In this document: in pieces, positions 15,515-24,782 of the stretch
How positions within the stretch are numbered: position 1 is the first letter of the stretch
How the letters are laid out: each line of letters starts with the position of its first letter
Position numbers and translations under genes: made by a program
From: Methylorubrum aminovorans
Lineage (GTDB): Bacteria > Pseudomonadota > Alphaproteobacteria > Rhizobiales > Beijerinckiaceae
Length of the DNA stretch: 64,000 nt
Direction of reading: 5' to 3'
Assembly (NCBI RefSeq): GCF_022179725.1
Contig: NZ_BPRC01000004.1
Location: 62,001-126,000 of the forward strand
Notes under the pieces: model-generated
Database searches by the model: none
The model's input: only the letters and a program-made list of their open reading frames with translations
What the model was told of the DNA's origin: nothing

Positions 15515-17518
15515 ATGATGATGAAGACAGGTATTCGCACGCGTTTGTACGGCGGATTCTCGTTTTTGGTTGCGATATCCTGCGGCATGGGTGTCTTCGC
15601 TTACACGCAACTCGATAGTCTCGACGAAATGTTCGAGAGCCGGGCCCAGCTCGAGTCGGCTGCCCGGAACCTCTACACCATCAACGGCCTATCGGACCGG
15701 CTGATCGGCCAAGCAGCCCAGTACAGACTCACTCAGGAGCCGGATTACACGACGGGGATGTTCGCATCGCTCGATGCGATCCGGCAGAACGCCGAGAAAC
15801 TGATCGCGACCACGCCGAGCCCTGAGCGCCGCGCGGCCTACGAGCGGCTTCGGGATCAATCCACCGACCTCCGCCAGACGCTGCCAAGATTGGTCGAGCT
15901 CGGGGCCCAGATCCGCGAGAACCGAGCCGGCGTCTACGTGAATGGGGATGAGCTGACCAAGGCCTCGGGCACGCTCGTGGCTCAGATGCGGGCCACCGGC
16001 CAGGATGCGGTGATCGCGCAGGCCGTGGAGGTCGAGCGCACGATCCTCCTCTTCCGCATCATGAACTGGCGCTTCCTCGCCACCAAAGACCCGAAGGGGC
16101 GCGGCCTTTCCGCCGGCGCCTTCGCCAACGCCGAGGCGGCCCTGGCGAAGCTGAGTGGGCTCAGCCTCACCGCCGCCGACCAGAAAACCTTGAAACTTGT
16201 CGGCGAGGCTTTGAACCGTCTCAATACGAGTTTCGCCGCCGCGTCCCGAGCCATCGTCGAGAGCGAGGCCTTCTTCGACGAGAAGCTGAAGCCGAAGGTG
16301 GACGGCATCAACGCCGTCGGCCTCTCCGTGCGTGGCAAGCTTGAAGCGGCCTTGACGGAGGGTGTCGAGCAGAGCAACGCCCTGATGCAGCGGGCCCAGA
16401 CCGTTCAGCTCGCCCTGCTCGGCCTGATCCTGGCCGCGGGCGCCACCCTGGCCTTCCTGATCGCGCGCAGCCTGATCCGCCCGATCGCCGGCATGACCGC
16501 CGCCATGAGCCGCCTCGCGGCGGGCGAGACCGCCGTCGCGGTGCCGTCTCAGGACGCGACGGACGAGATGGGCCGGATGGCCCAGGCCGTGGAGGTGTTC
16601 CGCCAGAACGCGGTGGCGCGCATCGCGCTCGAAGCGGAGCAGGCCTCGCAGGCCTCCGACCGCCAGCGCAGGGCCGATCGCGTCGATGGACTCGTGCGCG
16701 GATTCGAGCAGAGGATCGCAGCCTCCATCGCGATCGTGACGTCGGCCGTGACCGAACTGGACACGACCGCCCGCTCGATGACGCAGGTCGCCGAGAGCAC
16801 CAACGGGCGCGCTGTCTCCTCCAGCGCCGCGGCCGAGGAGGCCACCATGAACGTGCAGACGGTCGCCGCCGCGGCCGAGGAGATGGTCGCCTCGCTCACC
16901 GAGATCGAACGGCGTGTCCAGCAATCCAACGATGTCGCCAGCCATGCCAGCCACGAGGCCGGCGTGACCACCGTCTCGATGACCGATCTCAGCCGGGCGG
17001 CGGAGAAGATCGGCGAGGCGGTGACGATGATCTCGGGCCTTGCAAGCCAGACGAATCTGCTCGCCCTCAACGCCACCATCGAGGCGGCGCGGGCCGGGGA
17101 AGCCGGACGCGGCTTCGCGGTCGTCGCCACCGAGGTGAAAGAACTCGCTGCGCAGACCGCCCGCACCACGGAGGCGATCTCCGATCAGGTCGCCGCGATC
17201 CAGTCGGCCTCCGCGCAGGCTCTCGACGCGATCCAGCAAATCGGCCGGACCATCGTCTCGGTGAACGACATCACGGGGTCGATCGCGGCCACCGTCGTCC
17301 AGCAGACGGCCGCCACCAACGAGATCGCCCGCAATGCAGCCGAGGCGGCCCGCGGCACTCAGGACGTCTCGATGAGCGTGGCGCAGGTGCAGGCCCTGTC
17401 GAGCGAGACCGGATCGGCGGCCCAACAGGTGATGATGGCCTCGTCTGAACTGTCGGTTCAATCCGAGAACGTGCGGCGCGACGTCGAGGACTTCCTCGCC
17501 GCCATCCGGGCGGCCTGA
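15515..17518 (+). CDS. methyl-accepting chemotaxis protein
   Basis: The 667-residue receptor has a first TM helix at about residues 11-31 ([17 protein letters not shown]), a long helical periplasmic sensor (about 32-294), a second TM helix near 296-317 ([20 protein letters not shown]), a HAMP domain ([19 protein letters not shown]) and the signalling domain with its hairpin tip [19 protein letters not shown] and [15 protein letters not shown]. There is no C-terminal CheR/CheB pentapeptide. The ligand is unknown. Three ATGs in a row (15515, 15518, 15521) make the exact start uncertain. No che genes are nearby, so it is an orphan receptor. Confidence 0.9.
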   Translation: MMMKTGIRTRLYGGFSFLVAISCGMGVFAYTQLDSLDEMFESRAQLESAARNLYTINGLSDRLIGQAAQYRLTQEPDYTTGMFASLDAIRQNAEKLIATTPSPERRAAYERLRDQSTDLRQTLPRLVELGAQIRENRAGVYVNGDELTKASGTLVAQMRATGQDAVIAQAVEVERTILLFRIMNWRFLATKDPKGRGLSAGAFANAEAALAKLSGLSLTAADQKTLKLVGEALNRLNTSFAAASRAIVESEAFFDEKLKPKVDGINAVGLSVRGKLEAALTEGVEQSNALMQRAQTVQLALLGLILAAGATLAFLIARSLIRPIAGMTAAMSRLAAGETAVAVPSQDATDEMGRMAQAVEVFRQNAVARIALEAEQASQASDRQRRADRVDGLVRGFEQRIAASIAIVTSAVTELDTTARSMTQVAESTNGRAVSSSAAAEEATMNVQTVAAAAEEMVASLTEIERRVQQSNDVASHASHEAGVTTVSMTDLSRAAEKIGEAVTMISGLASQTNLLALNATIEAARAGEAGRGFAVVATEVKELAAQTARTTEAISDQVAAIQSASAQALDAIQQIGRTIVSVNDITGSIAATVVQQTAATNEIARNAAEAARGTQDVSMSVAQVQALSSETGSAAQQVMMASSELSVQSENVRRDVEDFLAAIRAA

Positions 17519-17524
17519 GCGGCC

Positions 17525-17572
17525 GACTTCGCGGCGGGGTCGGGACCGACCACCCGGCGCCGCCGCGAAGTC
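17525..17572 (+). terminator. strong hairpin after the chemoreceptor gene
   Basis: GACTTCGCGGCGG (17525-17537) pairs perfectly with CCGCCGCGAAGTC (17560-17572), with a nested 6-bp stem inside (17538-17543 with 17546-17551). It lies 6 nt past the stop codon. There is no T tract, so termination may need Rho. Confidence 0.55.
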
Positions 17573-17698
17573 AATGAGGCTCGCCCCGCCTACGCCCCCG
17601 GCGCGGAGGGGGCAGGATTTCGGCGCGGTCTTCCGGCGGACCCTGCGGCAACCTTTTGGGTTCTCCCGCAACAGGGGCGCTTTGAAAGGTAGACAGGC

Positions 17699-18580
17699 AT
17701 GGCGAGCGTCGAGGCATCCGGCACCTTCGCAATCGGCGGGGATCTCATCGTTCACCGTCTCGGCTTCGGCGCGATGCGCGCCACGGGGGCGGGCATCTGG
17801 GGCGATCCGCCGGACCGCGAACGGGCGAAGGCGACCCTGCGGGCGGTACCGGGCCTCGGGATCGATCTCATCGACACGGCCGACAGCTACGGCCCCTTCG
17901 TCAGCGAAGACCTGATCCGCGAGACGCTTTACCCCTACGATGGACTCGTCGTCGCCACGAAAGGCGGCCTGACCCGGCATGGTCCCGATATCTGGCGGCC
18001 GGTCGGCAATCCCGACTACCTGCGCCAATGCGTGTTGATGAGCCTGCGACGCCTCGGGCTCGAGCGAATCGACCTGTGGCAGCTCCACCGGATCGGGCCG
18101 GACTGTCCCCGCGAAGTGCAGTTCGAGGCGATCGCCCGGATGCGGGAGGAGGGGCTGATCCGCCATGTCGGCCTCTCCGAGGTTTCGGTCGAGGACATCG
18201 AGGCGGCCAAAAAGTACTTTCCGGTCGCGACCGTGCAGAACCGCTACAACCTCGTCGATCGCACCAGCGAGGCGGTGCTGGCCCATTGCGAGCAGCACGG
18301 CATCGGCTTCATTCCCTGGGCGCCCCTCGACAAGGGATCGCTGACCGGTCCGGGTTCCGCCCTGGAAGCGATTGCCGGGCGCCTGGGCGCCAGCGGCGGC
18401 GCGGTGGCGCTGGCCTGGCTCCTGAAGCGCTCACCGGTCATGCTTCCGATCCCCGGCACCGGCGATCCCGGCCACCTCGCGCAGAACGCGGCCGGCGCCG
18501 ACCTGCGCCTGAGCGACGAGGATTTCGTCATCCTCGACCACGCGGGGCGCGAGGCGTGGCAGAGCACGAGCGCGGGATAG
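17699..18580 (+). CDS. aldo/keto reductase
   Basis: A 293-residue NADPH-dependent (beta/alpha)8 reductase. Visible family features are the N-terminal [10 protein letters not shown], catalytic Asp/Tyr in [12 protein letters not shown], Lys in LVVATKGGL, His in DLWQLHRIG, then [19 protein letters not shown] and the C-terminal cofactor-binding [13 protein letters not shown]. It resembles YghZ/oxidoreductase-type members that act on small aldehydes; the substrate cannot be read from sequence. ATG at 17699 has a weak GAAAGG upstream. It has its own region and is not clearly linked to the next gene. Confidence 0.9.
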   Translation: MASVEASGTFAIGGDLIVHRLGFGAMRATGAGIWGDPPDRERAKATLRAVPGLGIDLIDTADSYGPFVSEDLIRETLYPYDGLVVATKGGLTRHGPDIWRPVGNPDYLRQCVLMSLRRLGLERIDLWQLHRIGPDCPREVQFEAIARMREEGLIRHVGLSEVSVEDIEAAKKYFPVATVQNRYNLVDRTSEAVLAHCEQHGIGFIPWAPLDKGSLTGPGSALEAIAGRLGASGGAVALAWLLKRSPVMLPIPGTGDPGHLAQNAAGADLRLSDEDFVILDHAGREAWQSTSAG

Positions 18581-18685
18581 GGCACGCGTGCTGCGGCACA
18601 CCTGCCGGTCGGCGTGAAGGAACTTGGTCTGGCGCGATTCTTTCATCTGCGGCGTGGCGCGGACCACCTGCAGGAGAGGATCGAC

Positions 18686-19135
18686 ATGCCGTCAGCCGGC
18701 CAGCTCACCCGTACTGGTTTCCTCGGCGGCCTCGCGCTCCTCGCCGCTTCCGCCGCTCCGGTCTCGGCACAGCCGCGTTGGGTCGCCGGTACCTACATCT
18801 ACGCCGACCTCTGCACGATACCGGAGGACGGCGCGCAAACCGGTCGGCGCATCACCCTCAAGCGCTGGCCCGGGAGCGACAACCTCGTCTACGAGGGCGC
18901 CGGCCTGCCCGCGCCGATCGAGACGGCGGTGACGGTCGATGACGGCACCAAGGCGGTGGCGTTCGAGATCGAAACGAGCGCCGGCCCGGTCAGCTTCCGC
19001 GGCACGGCCGGACCCGACGCGCTCGTCGGTACGCTGAACAGCGCCGGCGGCGCGCAGCCGCTGCGCCTGAAGCGGGTTCTGCGCACCGGCGCTCGGCAAG
19101 CCTGCCCCGGCGAGACGACCGGCTCGATCAACTGA
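18686..19135 (+). CDS. secreted hypothetical protein, 149 aa
   Basis: ATG at 18686 follows GGAGAGGAT. Residues 1-29 form a signal peptide (TRTGFLGGLALLAASAAPVS, cleaved near AQ). The mature part is beta-rich with a repeating strand-turn pattern (WVAGTYIYADLCTIPEDG, RRITLKRWPGSDNLVYEG, VAFEIETSAGPVSFRGTAGP) and two cysteines (one near the start, one near the end) that could form a disulfide. I do not recognise the family. Likely periplasmic. No operon partner is evident; the dehydrogenase gene starts 100 nt later. Confidence 0.7.
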   Translation: MPSAGQLTRTGFLGGLALLAASAAPVSAQPRWVAGTYIYADLCTIPEDGAQTGRRITLKRWPGSDNLVYEGAGLPAPIETAVTVDDGTKAVAFEIETSAGPVSFRGTAGPDALVGTLNSAGGAQPLRLKRVLRTGARQACPGETTGSIN

Positions 19136-19235
19136 TCCGTCGCCAGCCGATTGTCCCTTGCCGACCATCGCTTGCCATTGACGTCGCCGGCTCCCGGCGC
19201 GAGTGAGGCGCGGGGGCCGACACGAGGCAACGAGC

Positions 19236-20315
19236 ATGGGCGGGACGAAGCGCAGCTACCGGATCGCGGTGATTCCCGGCGACGGCATCGGCAAGGAAGT
19301 GGTGCCGGAGGGCGTGCGGGTGCTGGAGCGGGCCGCTGCCCGCCACGGCTTCGAGATCGTGCAGGACTGGTTCGATTTCGCGAGTTGCGACTACTATGAG
19401 GCGCACGGGCGGATGATGCCCGAAGACTGGAAGGCACAAATCGGCTCCCACGACGCGATCTTCTTCGGTGCTGTCGGCATGCCCGAGCGCGTTCCGGATC
19501 ACATCTCGCTGTGGGGATCGCTGATCCAGTTTCGGCGTGAGTTCGACCAGTACGTCAACCTGCGGCCGGTGCGGCTGATGCCGGGCGTCGCCAGCCCGCT
19601 CGCCGGCCGCAAGCCCGGCGATATCGACTTCTGGGTGGTCCGCGAGAACACCGAGGGCGAGTATTCGAACGCGGGCGGACGGATGTTTCCTGGCACCGAG
19701 CGCGAGTTCGCGGTGCAGGAATCGATCTTCACCCGCCACGGCGTCGATCGCGTGCTGAAATTCGCCTTCGCCCTGGCGCAGAGCCGGCCGAAGAAGCATT
19801 TGACCTCGGCGACCAAGTCGAACGGCATCTCGATCACCATGCCGTACTGGGACGAGCGCGTGCGGGCCGTTTCGGAAAGCTACCCCGACGTCCGATGGGA
19901 CCAGTACCACATCGACATCCTGACCGCGCATTTCGTGCTGAACCCCGACCGGTTCGACGTGGTGGTGGCCTCGAACCTGTTCGGTGACATCCTCTCCGAC
20001 CTCGGGCCGGCCTGTACCGGCACCATTGGCATCGCACCGTCGGGCAACATCAACCCGGACCGGCTCTTTCCCTCGGTGTTCGAGCCGGTGCACGGCTCGG
20101 CCCCGGATATTGCCGGGCAGGGGATCGCCAACCCGATCGGCCAGATCTGGTCGGGGGCGATGATGCTGGAGCATCTCGGCGAGCGCGAGGCGGCGGCCGA
20201 GATCGTCGCCGGCATCGAGCGGGTGCTCTCCGAGCAGACGCTGCGCACGCGCGACCTCGGCGGCCATGCCGACACGCAGACCTGCGGCCGCGCGGTCGAG
20301 CAGGCGCTGGGCTGA
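19236..20315 (+). CDS. tartrate/D-malate dehydrogenase-type decarboxylating dehydrogenase
   Basis: The 359-residue enzyme belongs to the isocitrate/isopropylmalate dehydrogenase family: IAVIPGDGIGKEVVPEG at the N terminus, VRENTEGEYSNAGG in the middle, the Lys/Asp catalytic region (TSATKSNGI; DILTAHFVLNPDRF; NLFGDILSDLGPA) and the NAD-binding segment VFEPVHGSAPDIAGQG. The motifs best fit the tartrate dehydrogenase group (TIGR02089), which oxidises tartrate, D-malate or related 2-hydroxyacids with NAD. ATG at 19236 has GAGG 8 nt upstream. The next gene starts 14 nt later, so the two form an operon. Confidence 0.85.
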   Translation: MGGTKRSYRIAVIPGDGIGKEVVPEGVRVLERAAARHGFEIVQDWFDFASCDYYEAHGRMMPEDWKAQIGSHDAIFFGAVGMPERVPDHISLWGSLIQFRREFDQYVNLRPVRLMPGVASPLAGRKPGDIDFWVVRENTEGEYSNAGGRMFPGTEREFAVQESIFTRHGVDRVLKFAFALAQSRPKKHLTSATKSNGISITMPYWDERVRAVSESYPDVRWDQYHIDILTAHFVLNPDRFDVVVASNLFGDILSDLGPACTGTIGIAPSGNINPDRLFPSVFEPVHGSAPDIAGQGIANPIGQIWSGAMMLEHLGEREAAAEIVAGIERVLSEQTLRTRDLGGHADTQTCGRAVEQALG

Positions 20316-20328
20316 CGGGGCGAGAGCG

Positions 20329-21153
20329 ATGAGACCCGTCGTCGTCACCGTGGCGATCACCGGCTCGGTCGCGCGCAAGGCCGACAACCCGACCGTGCCG
20401 ATCACCCCTGCCGAGCAGATCGAATCCACCCACGCCGCCTACGAGGCGGGCGCGGCGCTGGCCCACATCCACGTGCGCGACGACGACGAGAGCCCGTCGC
20501 TCGATGCCGAGCGCTTCCATGCCGTGCAGGCCGGCATCCGCCGGCACTGCCCGAACATGATCGTGCAGTTCTCGACGAGCGGGGCAGGCTCCGACCCTCT
20601 CGAGCGGGGCGCCTGCCTGATCCACCGGCCGGACATGGCCTCGCTCACCACGGGGTCGGTCAATTTCGGCGACGGGGTCTACGAGAACCCGGCCGCCTCC
20701 TTCACGGCGCTCGGGCGACGGATGCGGGAGGAGGGGGTCTCCCCGGAGATCGAGGTGTTCGACCTCACCCATCTCCACAACGCCCGCCGCCTCGTGGACG
20801 AGGGCGTGATCGGCCCCGAGCCCCACCTGCAGTTCGTGATGGGCATCCGCAACGCCCTGCCGCCCGATCCACACCTCCTCGACATCCTGCTGGCGGAGAC
20901 CCGGCGCCTGCTGCCGGGGGCGACCTGGGGCGCCTTCGGCATCGGCCGCTTCCAGAGCCGGGTGATGGGCTGGGCACTGGCGCGGGGCGCGCAGGGCGTT
21001 CGCACCGGCCTGGAGGACAACATCCGCCGCTCGAAGGAGCAACTCGCCGACGGCAATGCCGATCTCGTCCGTCTGGCCGCGGAGATCTGCGCCGAGCACG
21101 GAGCCCGTCCGGCGACGCCGGCCGAGGCGCGGGCGATGCTGCGCCTCGGTTGA
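20329..21153 (+). CDS. beta-keto acid cleavage enzyme (BKACE, DUF849)
   Basis: A 274-residue TIM-barrel enzyme. Characterised members, such as Kce of lysine fermentation, use a zinc ion to split a beta-keto acid with acetyl-CoA, giving acetoacetate and a new CoA ester. Visible signatures are VTVAITGSV at the N terminus, the zinc ligands in AALAHIHVRDDDESPS, FSTSGAG, LTTGSVNFGDGVYEN, EIEVFDLTHLHNA and the C-terminal GVRTGLEDNI with its conserved Glu. The substrate is undetermined. It is 14 nt behind the dehydrogenase gene, suggesting that enzyme feeds it or acts in the same pathway. Confidence 0.88.
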   Translation: MRPVVVTVAITGSVARKADNPTVPITPAEQIESTHAAYEAGAALAHIHVRDDDESPSLDAERFHAVQAGIRRHCPNMIVQFSTSGAGSDPLERGACLIHRPDMASLTTGSVNFGDGVYENPAASFTALGRRMREEGVSPEIEVFDLTHLHNARRLVDEGVIGPEPHLQFVMGIRNALPPDPHLLDILLAETRRLLPGATWGAFGIGRFQSRVMGWALARGAQGVRTGLEDNIRRSKEQLADGNADLVRLAAEICAEHGARPATPAEARAMLRLG

Positions 21154-21232
21154 GTGTCTCTCACAAAACTCCCGCCGCGCTGTCCTCGCCGGAGCGAGAA
21201 CGGTCGATGACCGGGAGTTTTGTGAGGCACTC
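21152..21232. terminator. long inverted repeat between convergent genes
   Basis: CTCACAAAACTCCCG (21160-21174) is matched perfectly by CGGGAGTTTTGTGAG (21212-21226), and flanking GAGTG/CACTC extends the pairing with one bulge. The 37-nt interior contains a smaller CTCGC/GCGAG stem. It lies between the BKACE gene and the convergent transporter gene and probably terminates both. Confidence 0.6.
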
Positions 21233-21247
21233 TCAGCGGCCCGTCCC

Positions 21248-22603
21248 TCAGGCCAAGGCGGGTCGCGTCTTGCGCCCCAGCGCTTCCTCGACGGTGCCGT
21301 CGCCGTCGAGATAGCCGTGGCGCTTGGGGTTCGGCATCAGCAGCGAGGCGACGAAGGCGACCGCCAGCATCACGGCGACGTACCAGAAGAAGCTGCTCTC
21401 CGCGCCCGCCCGCTTGAGCCAGAGCGCGACCGCCTCCGCCGTACCGCCGAACACCGAGTTGGCAACCGCGTAGGACAGGCCGACGCCGAGCGCGCGCACC
21501 TGCGTCGGGAACAGCTCGGCTTTCACGATCCCGCTGATGCCGGTGTAGAAGCTGATGACGACGAGCCCGACCATGATCAGCCCGAAGGACAGGACCGGGT
21601 CGGTGGTGGCGCCGATCGCCAGCATCAGCGGCACGATCATCACCATGCCGAGCCCGCTGAACAGGATCATGCTCGTCTTCCGGCCGATCCGGTCCGAGAG
21701 CCAGCCGAAAAAGGGCTGGATCACCATGTAGACGAACAGCGCTACCGTGGTGACCTGCGAGGCAACCACCTTGTCCATATGGGCGGTGTTAACGATGTAT
21801 TTCTGCATATAGGTCGTCAGCGTGTAGAACGCGAGCGAGCCGCCGGCCGTGAAGGCGAACACCACGGCGAAGGCGCGCCAGTGCTTGAACAGCCCGGCGA
21901 GGGTGCCCGAATCCTTCGAATCCTTGTTTTCCTCGCTCATCGTCTCGGTGAGCGAGCGGCGCAGGAACAGGGCGACCACCGCGGCCAGCGCCCCGATGAC
22001 GAAGGGGACGCGCCAGCCCCAGGCGGTGAGCTGCTCCGCCGTGAGCAGGCCCTGCAGAACGACGAGCACCAGCGAGGCGAGGAGTTGGCCGCCGATCAGC
22101 GTGACGTACTGGAACGAGGCGTAGAAACCGCGCTGCCCCTTGGCGGCGACCTCGCTCATATAGGTGGCACTGGTGCCGTACTCGCCACCGACGGAGAGTC
22201 CCTGCACCATGCGGGCGAGGACGAGCAGCACCGGCGCGAGCGTGCCGACGGCGGCGTAGGTCGGCAGCACGGCGATGGCGAGCGAGCCGCTGCACATCAT
22301 CAGCACCGAGATCATCAGTGAGGTCTTGCGCCCGAGCCGGTCGGCGATGCGCCCGAACAGCCAGCCGCCGATCGGTCGCATGAAGAAGCCCACTGCGAAC
22401 ACCGCCGCCGTATTGAGCAATTGGCTGGTGCTGTCGCCCGCGGGAAAGAAGACCGGGGCGAAATAGAGAGCGAAGAAGGCGTAGCAGTAGAAGTCGTACC
22501 ACTCGACGAGATTGCCCGACGAGGAACCGACGATCGCCATGATACGCCGGCGGCGGTCGGCGGCATCGTCCCCTGTCGCCGCCGTCGCGGTGATGTCCGA
22601 CAT
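21248..22603 (-). CDS. MFS transporter of the metabolite:H+ symporter (MHS) family
   Basis: A 451-residue, 12-TM inner-membrane symporter resembling KgtP/ProP/citrate carriers. Family marks are [20 protein letters not shown] at TM1, the loop 2-3 motif [33 protein letters not shown] in TM4-5, a central charged loop ([19 protein letters not shown]) and [13 protein letters not shown] in the second half. Likely substrates are dicarboxylates, ketoacids or betaines. It converges on the dehydrogenase-BKACE operon, so it may import that pathway's substrate, though it is not co-transcribed with it. ATG at 22603 follows AGGGGAA. Confidence 0.88.
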   Translation of the reverse strand: MSDITATAATGDDAADRRRRIMAIVGSSSGNLVEWYDFYCYAFFALYFAPVFFPAGDSTSQLLNTAAVFAVGFFMRPIGGWLFGRIADRLGRKTSLMISVLMMCSGSLAIAVLPTYAAVGTLAPVLLVLARMVQGLSVGGEYGTSATYMSEVAAKGQRGFYASFQYVTLIGGQLLASLVLVVLQGLLTAEQLTAWGWRVPFVIGALAAVVALFLRRSLTETMSEENKDSKDSGTLAGLFKHWRAFAVVFAFTAGGSLAFYTLTTYMQKYIVNTAHMDKVVASQVTTVALFVYMVIQPFFGWLSDRIGRKTSMILFSGLGMVMIVPLMLAIGATTDPVLSFGLIMVGLVVISFYTGISGIVKAELFPTQVRALGVGLSYAVANSVFGGTAEAVALWLKRAGAESSFFWYVAVMLAVAFVASLLMPNPKRHGYLDGDGTVEEALGRKTRPALA

Positions 22604-22948
22604 GCGTTTCCCCTGTCGCTTCAGCTCTCGGGCGGCGATGAGGGTTGTGAAGCTAAGCGCCGCATCGGGAGCGGCTAGCCGCCAGCGCGGCACAGGTCCT
22701 CGCAGATGTCAGTCGGCGAGACACCAGACCGTGCCGATGAAATGGACGCCTCAGGGGAGGGTGAGGGGATGCCGCGCCCAAGGCGCCGTAGGGTATCCGT
22801 CCGGGCGGCGGCTCGACCCCCGGCAACGGCGCAGCCGCGCAAATAAAAATCTCGATCTACATTCTTAACTGCAAACACACATCACATCGATCTGAAGCAA
22901 CTTGGCAGCGATGCAGGGCAACCCTCGCGCATTCGCGGCGCTCTGCCC

Positions 22949-22960
22949 GAACAATTGTTC
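22949..22960. promoter_or_regulatory. 12-bp palindrome upstream of the DUF1236 gene
   Basis: GAACAATTGTTC is a perfect palindrome, 15 nt before the GGAAC of the candidate stress promoter. The position suits an activator or repressor site. Confidence 0.3.
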
Positions 22961-22975
22961 CTCACGCGTCCTTCG

Positions 22976-23001
22976 GGAACGGTTTTCGCGACATCGCCGT
23001 T
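22976..23001 (+). promoter_or_regulatory. EcfG-type general-stress promoter (GGAAC-N17-CGTT)
   Basis: GGAAC at 22976-22980 and CGTT at 22998-23001 with a 17-nt spacer match the consensus for the PhyR/EcfG general stress sigma factor of alphaproteobacteria exactly. It lies 53 nt before the ATG of the DUF1236 gene. Confidence 0.6.
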
Positions 23002-23054
23002 GCGAACCGGGCGTCGGCGTCACGTCGCCGGCCGGCAGAAGACAGGGACGGAAC

Positions 23055-23882
23055 ATGACCAAGTTCTTTCGCAGTACGGCGACGGCCGCAATCCTCGTGC
23101 TCGGCGCAGCGACCGCCTTGGCCCAGGGCGGCGGCGCTGGTGGTGCCGGAGGAGGCGCGGGCGGCGGCAGTGGCGCGGGCGGTGGCGCCGGAATGGGAGC
23201 CGGCGGCGCGGGCGGTGCTGGCGGAGGTGCCGGTGGAGGTGCTGGAAGCGGCGTAGGCGGCGCGGGCGGCGGCGCGGGCGGCGGAGCGGCGAGCGGCCCC
23301 CGCGGCGGTGCCGGTGACGCAGGTGGTGCCGGAGGGGTCCGCAGCGGCGGCGAGGTCGGCGGCACCCGCGGAGGTGAGACCGGCGGCGCGGCAGGCGCCC
23401 CGGGACGCGGCGGTGAGCCGGGAGGGGCCGGCACGCGCGGCGGTCGAGACGGCGACCCGGGCCGCGCCGGAGAGCCGGGCGAGCGCGGCAATCGTGAAAC
23501 GGGCCGCGACGGCAGCGGCGAGCGCGACGGCCGGGGTGGCCGTGATGCGGCCGGAGAGCGCGGTGCCCGCGAAGGAGCCGGCGAGCGGGGCGGCCGCGGG
23601 GCTGCCACGGAAGCCCGCGGCGCCTCCAAAAGCCTGAGTTCGACCCAGCGCACCGAATTCCGCCAATCGATCACCCGCTCCAATGTCCGGGCGGTCACGA
23701 ATGTGAACTTCGCGGTTCGCGTCGGCACGGCAATCCCGCGCTCGGTTTCGCTGAACCCGCTGCCGCCGGCGATCCTCTCGCTCGTACCGGCCTATCGCGG
23801 CCTCCAATTCATCCTGGTCGGGGACGATATCGTCATCATCGATCCCGATACCTACGAGATCGTGGACGTCATCCCGGCCTGA
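23055..23882 (+). CDS. secreted Gly-rich protein with C-terminal DUF1236-like domain
   Basis: The 275-residue product has a signal peptide (about 1-23, ending ALAQ), then roughly 165 residues of low complexity. First comes GGAGGGAGGG-type sequence of nearly pure Gly/Ala, then an Arg/Glu/Asp/Gly-rich part (GEPGERGNRETGRDGSGERD), and finally a folded domain of about 75 residues: RTEFRQSITRSNVRAVTNVN, FAVRVGTAIPRSVSLNPLP, and the end DDIVIIDPDTYEIVDVIPA typical of DUF1236. Periplasmic or surface location is likely. The promoter upstream suggests control by the general stress response. ATG at 23055. Confidence 0.8.
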   Translation: MTKFFRSTATAAILVLGAATALAQGGGAGGAGGGAGGGSGAGGGAGMGAGGAGGAGGGAGGGAGSGVGGAGGGAGGGAASGPRGGAGDAGGAGGVRSGGEVGGTRGGETGGAAGAPGRGGEPGGAGTRGGRDGDPGRAGEPGERGNRETGRDGSGERDGRGGRDAAGERGAREGAGERGGRGAATEARGASKSLSSTQRTEFRQSITRSNVRAVTNVNFAVRVGTAIPRSVSLNPLPPAILSLVPAYRGLQFILVGDDIVIIDPDTYEIVDVIPA

Positions 23883-23970
23883 TCCGAATCCCTCATGGGG
23901 CGACGAGGGGCGACGAGGGGCGGCGGCGCGAAGGTGCCGCCGCCCTTCGTGTGTTTGCGGTCGTCTTGCG

Positions 23971-24009
23971 GAACAGGAGAGGAACGTCTAGGCTGTTCGT
24001 GCTTTGTTT
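23971..24009. promoter_or_regulatory. lexA promoter region with SOS boxes
   Basis: GAACAGGAGAGGAAC (23971-23985) is a perfect GAAC-N7-GAAC box. A second, degenerate site GTTC-N7-GTTT lies at 23995-24009. The pair starts 86 nt before the lexA ATG and implies autoregulation. Confidence 0.8.
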
Positions 24010-24056
24010 TCAATGATTCTGCGGCGCCCCCGGCCGCGGTCGACAGCAGGTGCCGC

Positions 24057-24782
24057 ATGCTGACCCGCAAGCAACTCGAACTGCTCCAGTTCATCCAGCA
24101 GAGGATGCAGGAGAGCGGCGTGCCGCCGTCCTTCGACGAAATGAAGGACGCGCTCGATCTCAAATCCAAGTCCGGCATTCACCGCCTGATCATGGCGCTG
24201 GAGGAGCGCGGCTTCCTGCGTCGTCTGCCGAACCGGGCCCGGGCCATCGAGATCCTGCGCATGCCCGACATGCCGGCCGCCAAGCCGGCAACGGCCCCCG
24301 AGCCGCGCCGCTTCACCCCGAGCGTGGTCGAGGGTGGTTTGTCGGGCAAGCCGCCCGCACCGAAGCCGCCGATGCTGCAGGCCCATGACGGCAACGGCCA
24401 GTCGGTGATGGTGCCGGTGATGGGCCGGATCGCCGCCGGTACGCCGATCTCGGCGATCGAGAGCCAGAGCCACTCGATCTCGATGTCCCCCGATTTCCTC
24501 TCGGGCGGCGAGCACTACGCGCTGGAAGTGCGCGGTGATTCGATGATCGAGGCCGGCATCCTCGACGGTGATCTCGTGGTGATCCACAAGCAGGATACCG
24601 CCAATAACGGCGACATCATCGTGGCGCTGATCGACGACGAGGAGGCGACTCTCAAGCGCCTGCGCCGCCGCGGCTCCTCGATCGCGCTCGAAGCCGCCAA
24701 CCCGTCCTACGAAACCCGCGTGCTCGGGCCCGACCGGGTGCGCATCCAGGGCAAGCTCGTCAGCCTCGTACGCCGCTATTGA
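24057..24782 (+). CDS. lexA: LexA SOS repressor
   Basis: LexA represses DNA-damage genes and cleaves itself when RecA filaments form. The 241-residue product has the winged-HTH N terminus ([52 protein letters not shown]), a long linker, and the S24 peptidase fold: cleavage site Ala127-Gly128 in GRIAAGTP, catalytic Ser162 in [10 protein letters not shown] and Lys200 in ATLKRL. Its own SOS boxes lie upstream. The last 7 nt overlap the convergent comEC gene. ATG at 24057. Confidence 0.96.
   Translation: MLTRKQLELLQFIQQRMQESGVPPSFDEMKDALDLKSKSGIHRLIMALEERGFLRRLPNRARAIEILRMPDMPAAKPATAPEPRRFTPSVVEGGLSGKPPAPKPPMLQAHDGNGQSVMVPVMGRIAAGTPISAIESQSHSISMSPDFLSGGEHYALEVRGDSMIEAGILDGDLVVIHKQDTANNGDIIVALIDDEEATLKRLRRRGSSIALEAANPSYETRVLGPDRVRIQGKLVSLVRRY

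Larger units (their letters stand above)
22604..23054. other. 451-nt intergenic region with an EcfG-like promoter
   Basis: No gene is seen. It contains the upstream region of the transporter gene, the palindrome GAACAATTGTTC (22949-22960) and the candidate stress promoter at 22976-23001. Confidence 0.5.

Noticed and set aside
18619-18645. GGAAC upstream of the secreted 149-aa gene as an EcfG promoter
   Set aside because: The bases 16-17 nt later are CTTT/TTTC, without GTT.
23130-23300. Gly/Ala codon repeats in the DUF1236 gene as a DNA repeat array
   Set aside because: The units are irregular GGC-GGN codon runs within one continuous signal-peptide-bearing reading frame, so they are protein low complexity and not a separate element.
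23893-23925. Short tandem repeat GGGGCGACGA before lexA
   Set aside because: Only two exact units plus a partial one; too small for a functional claim or a CRISPR-like array.
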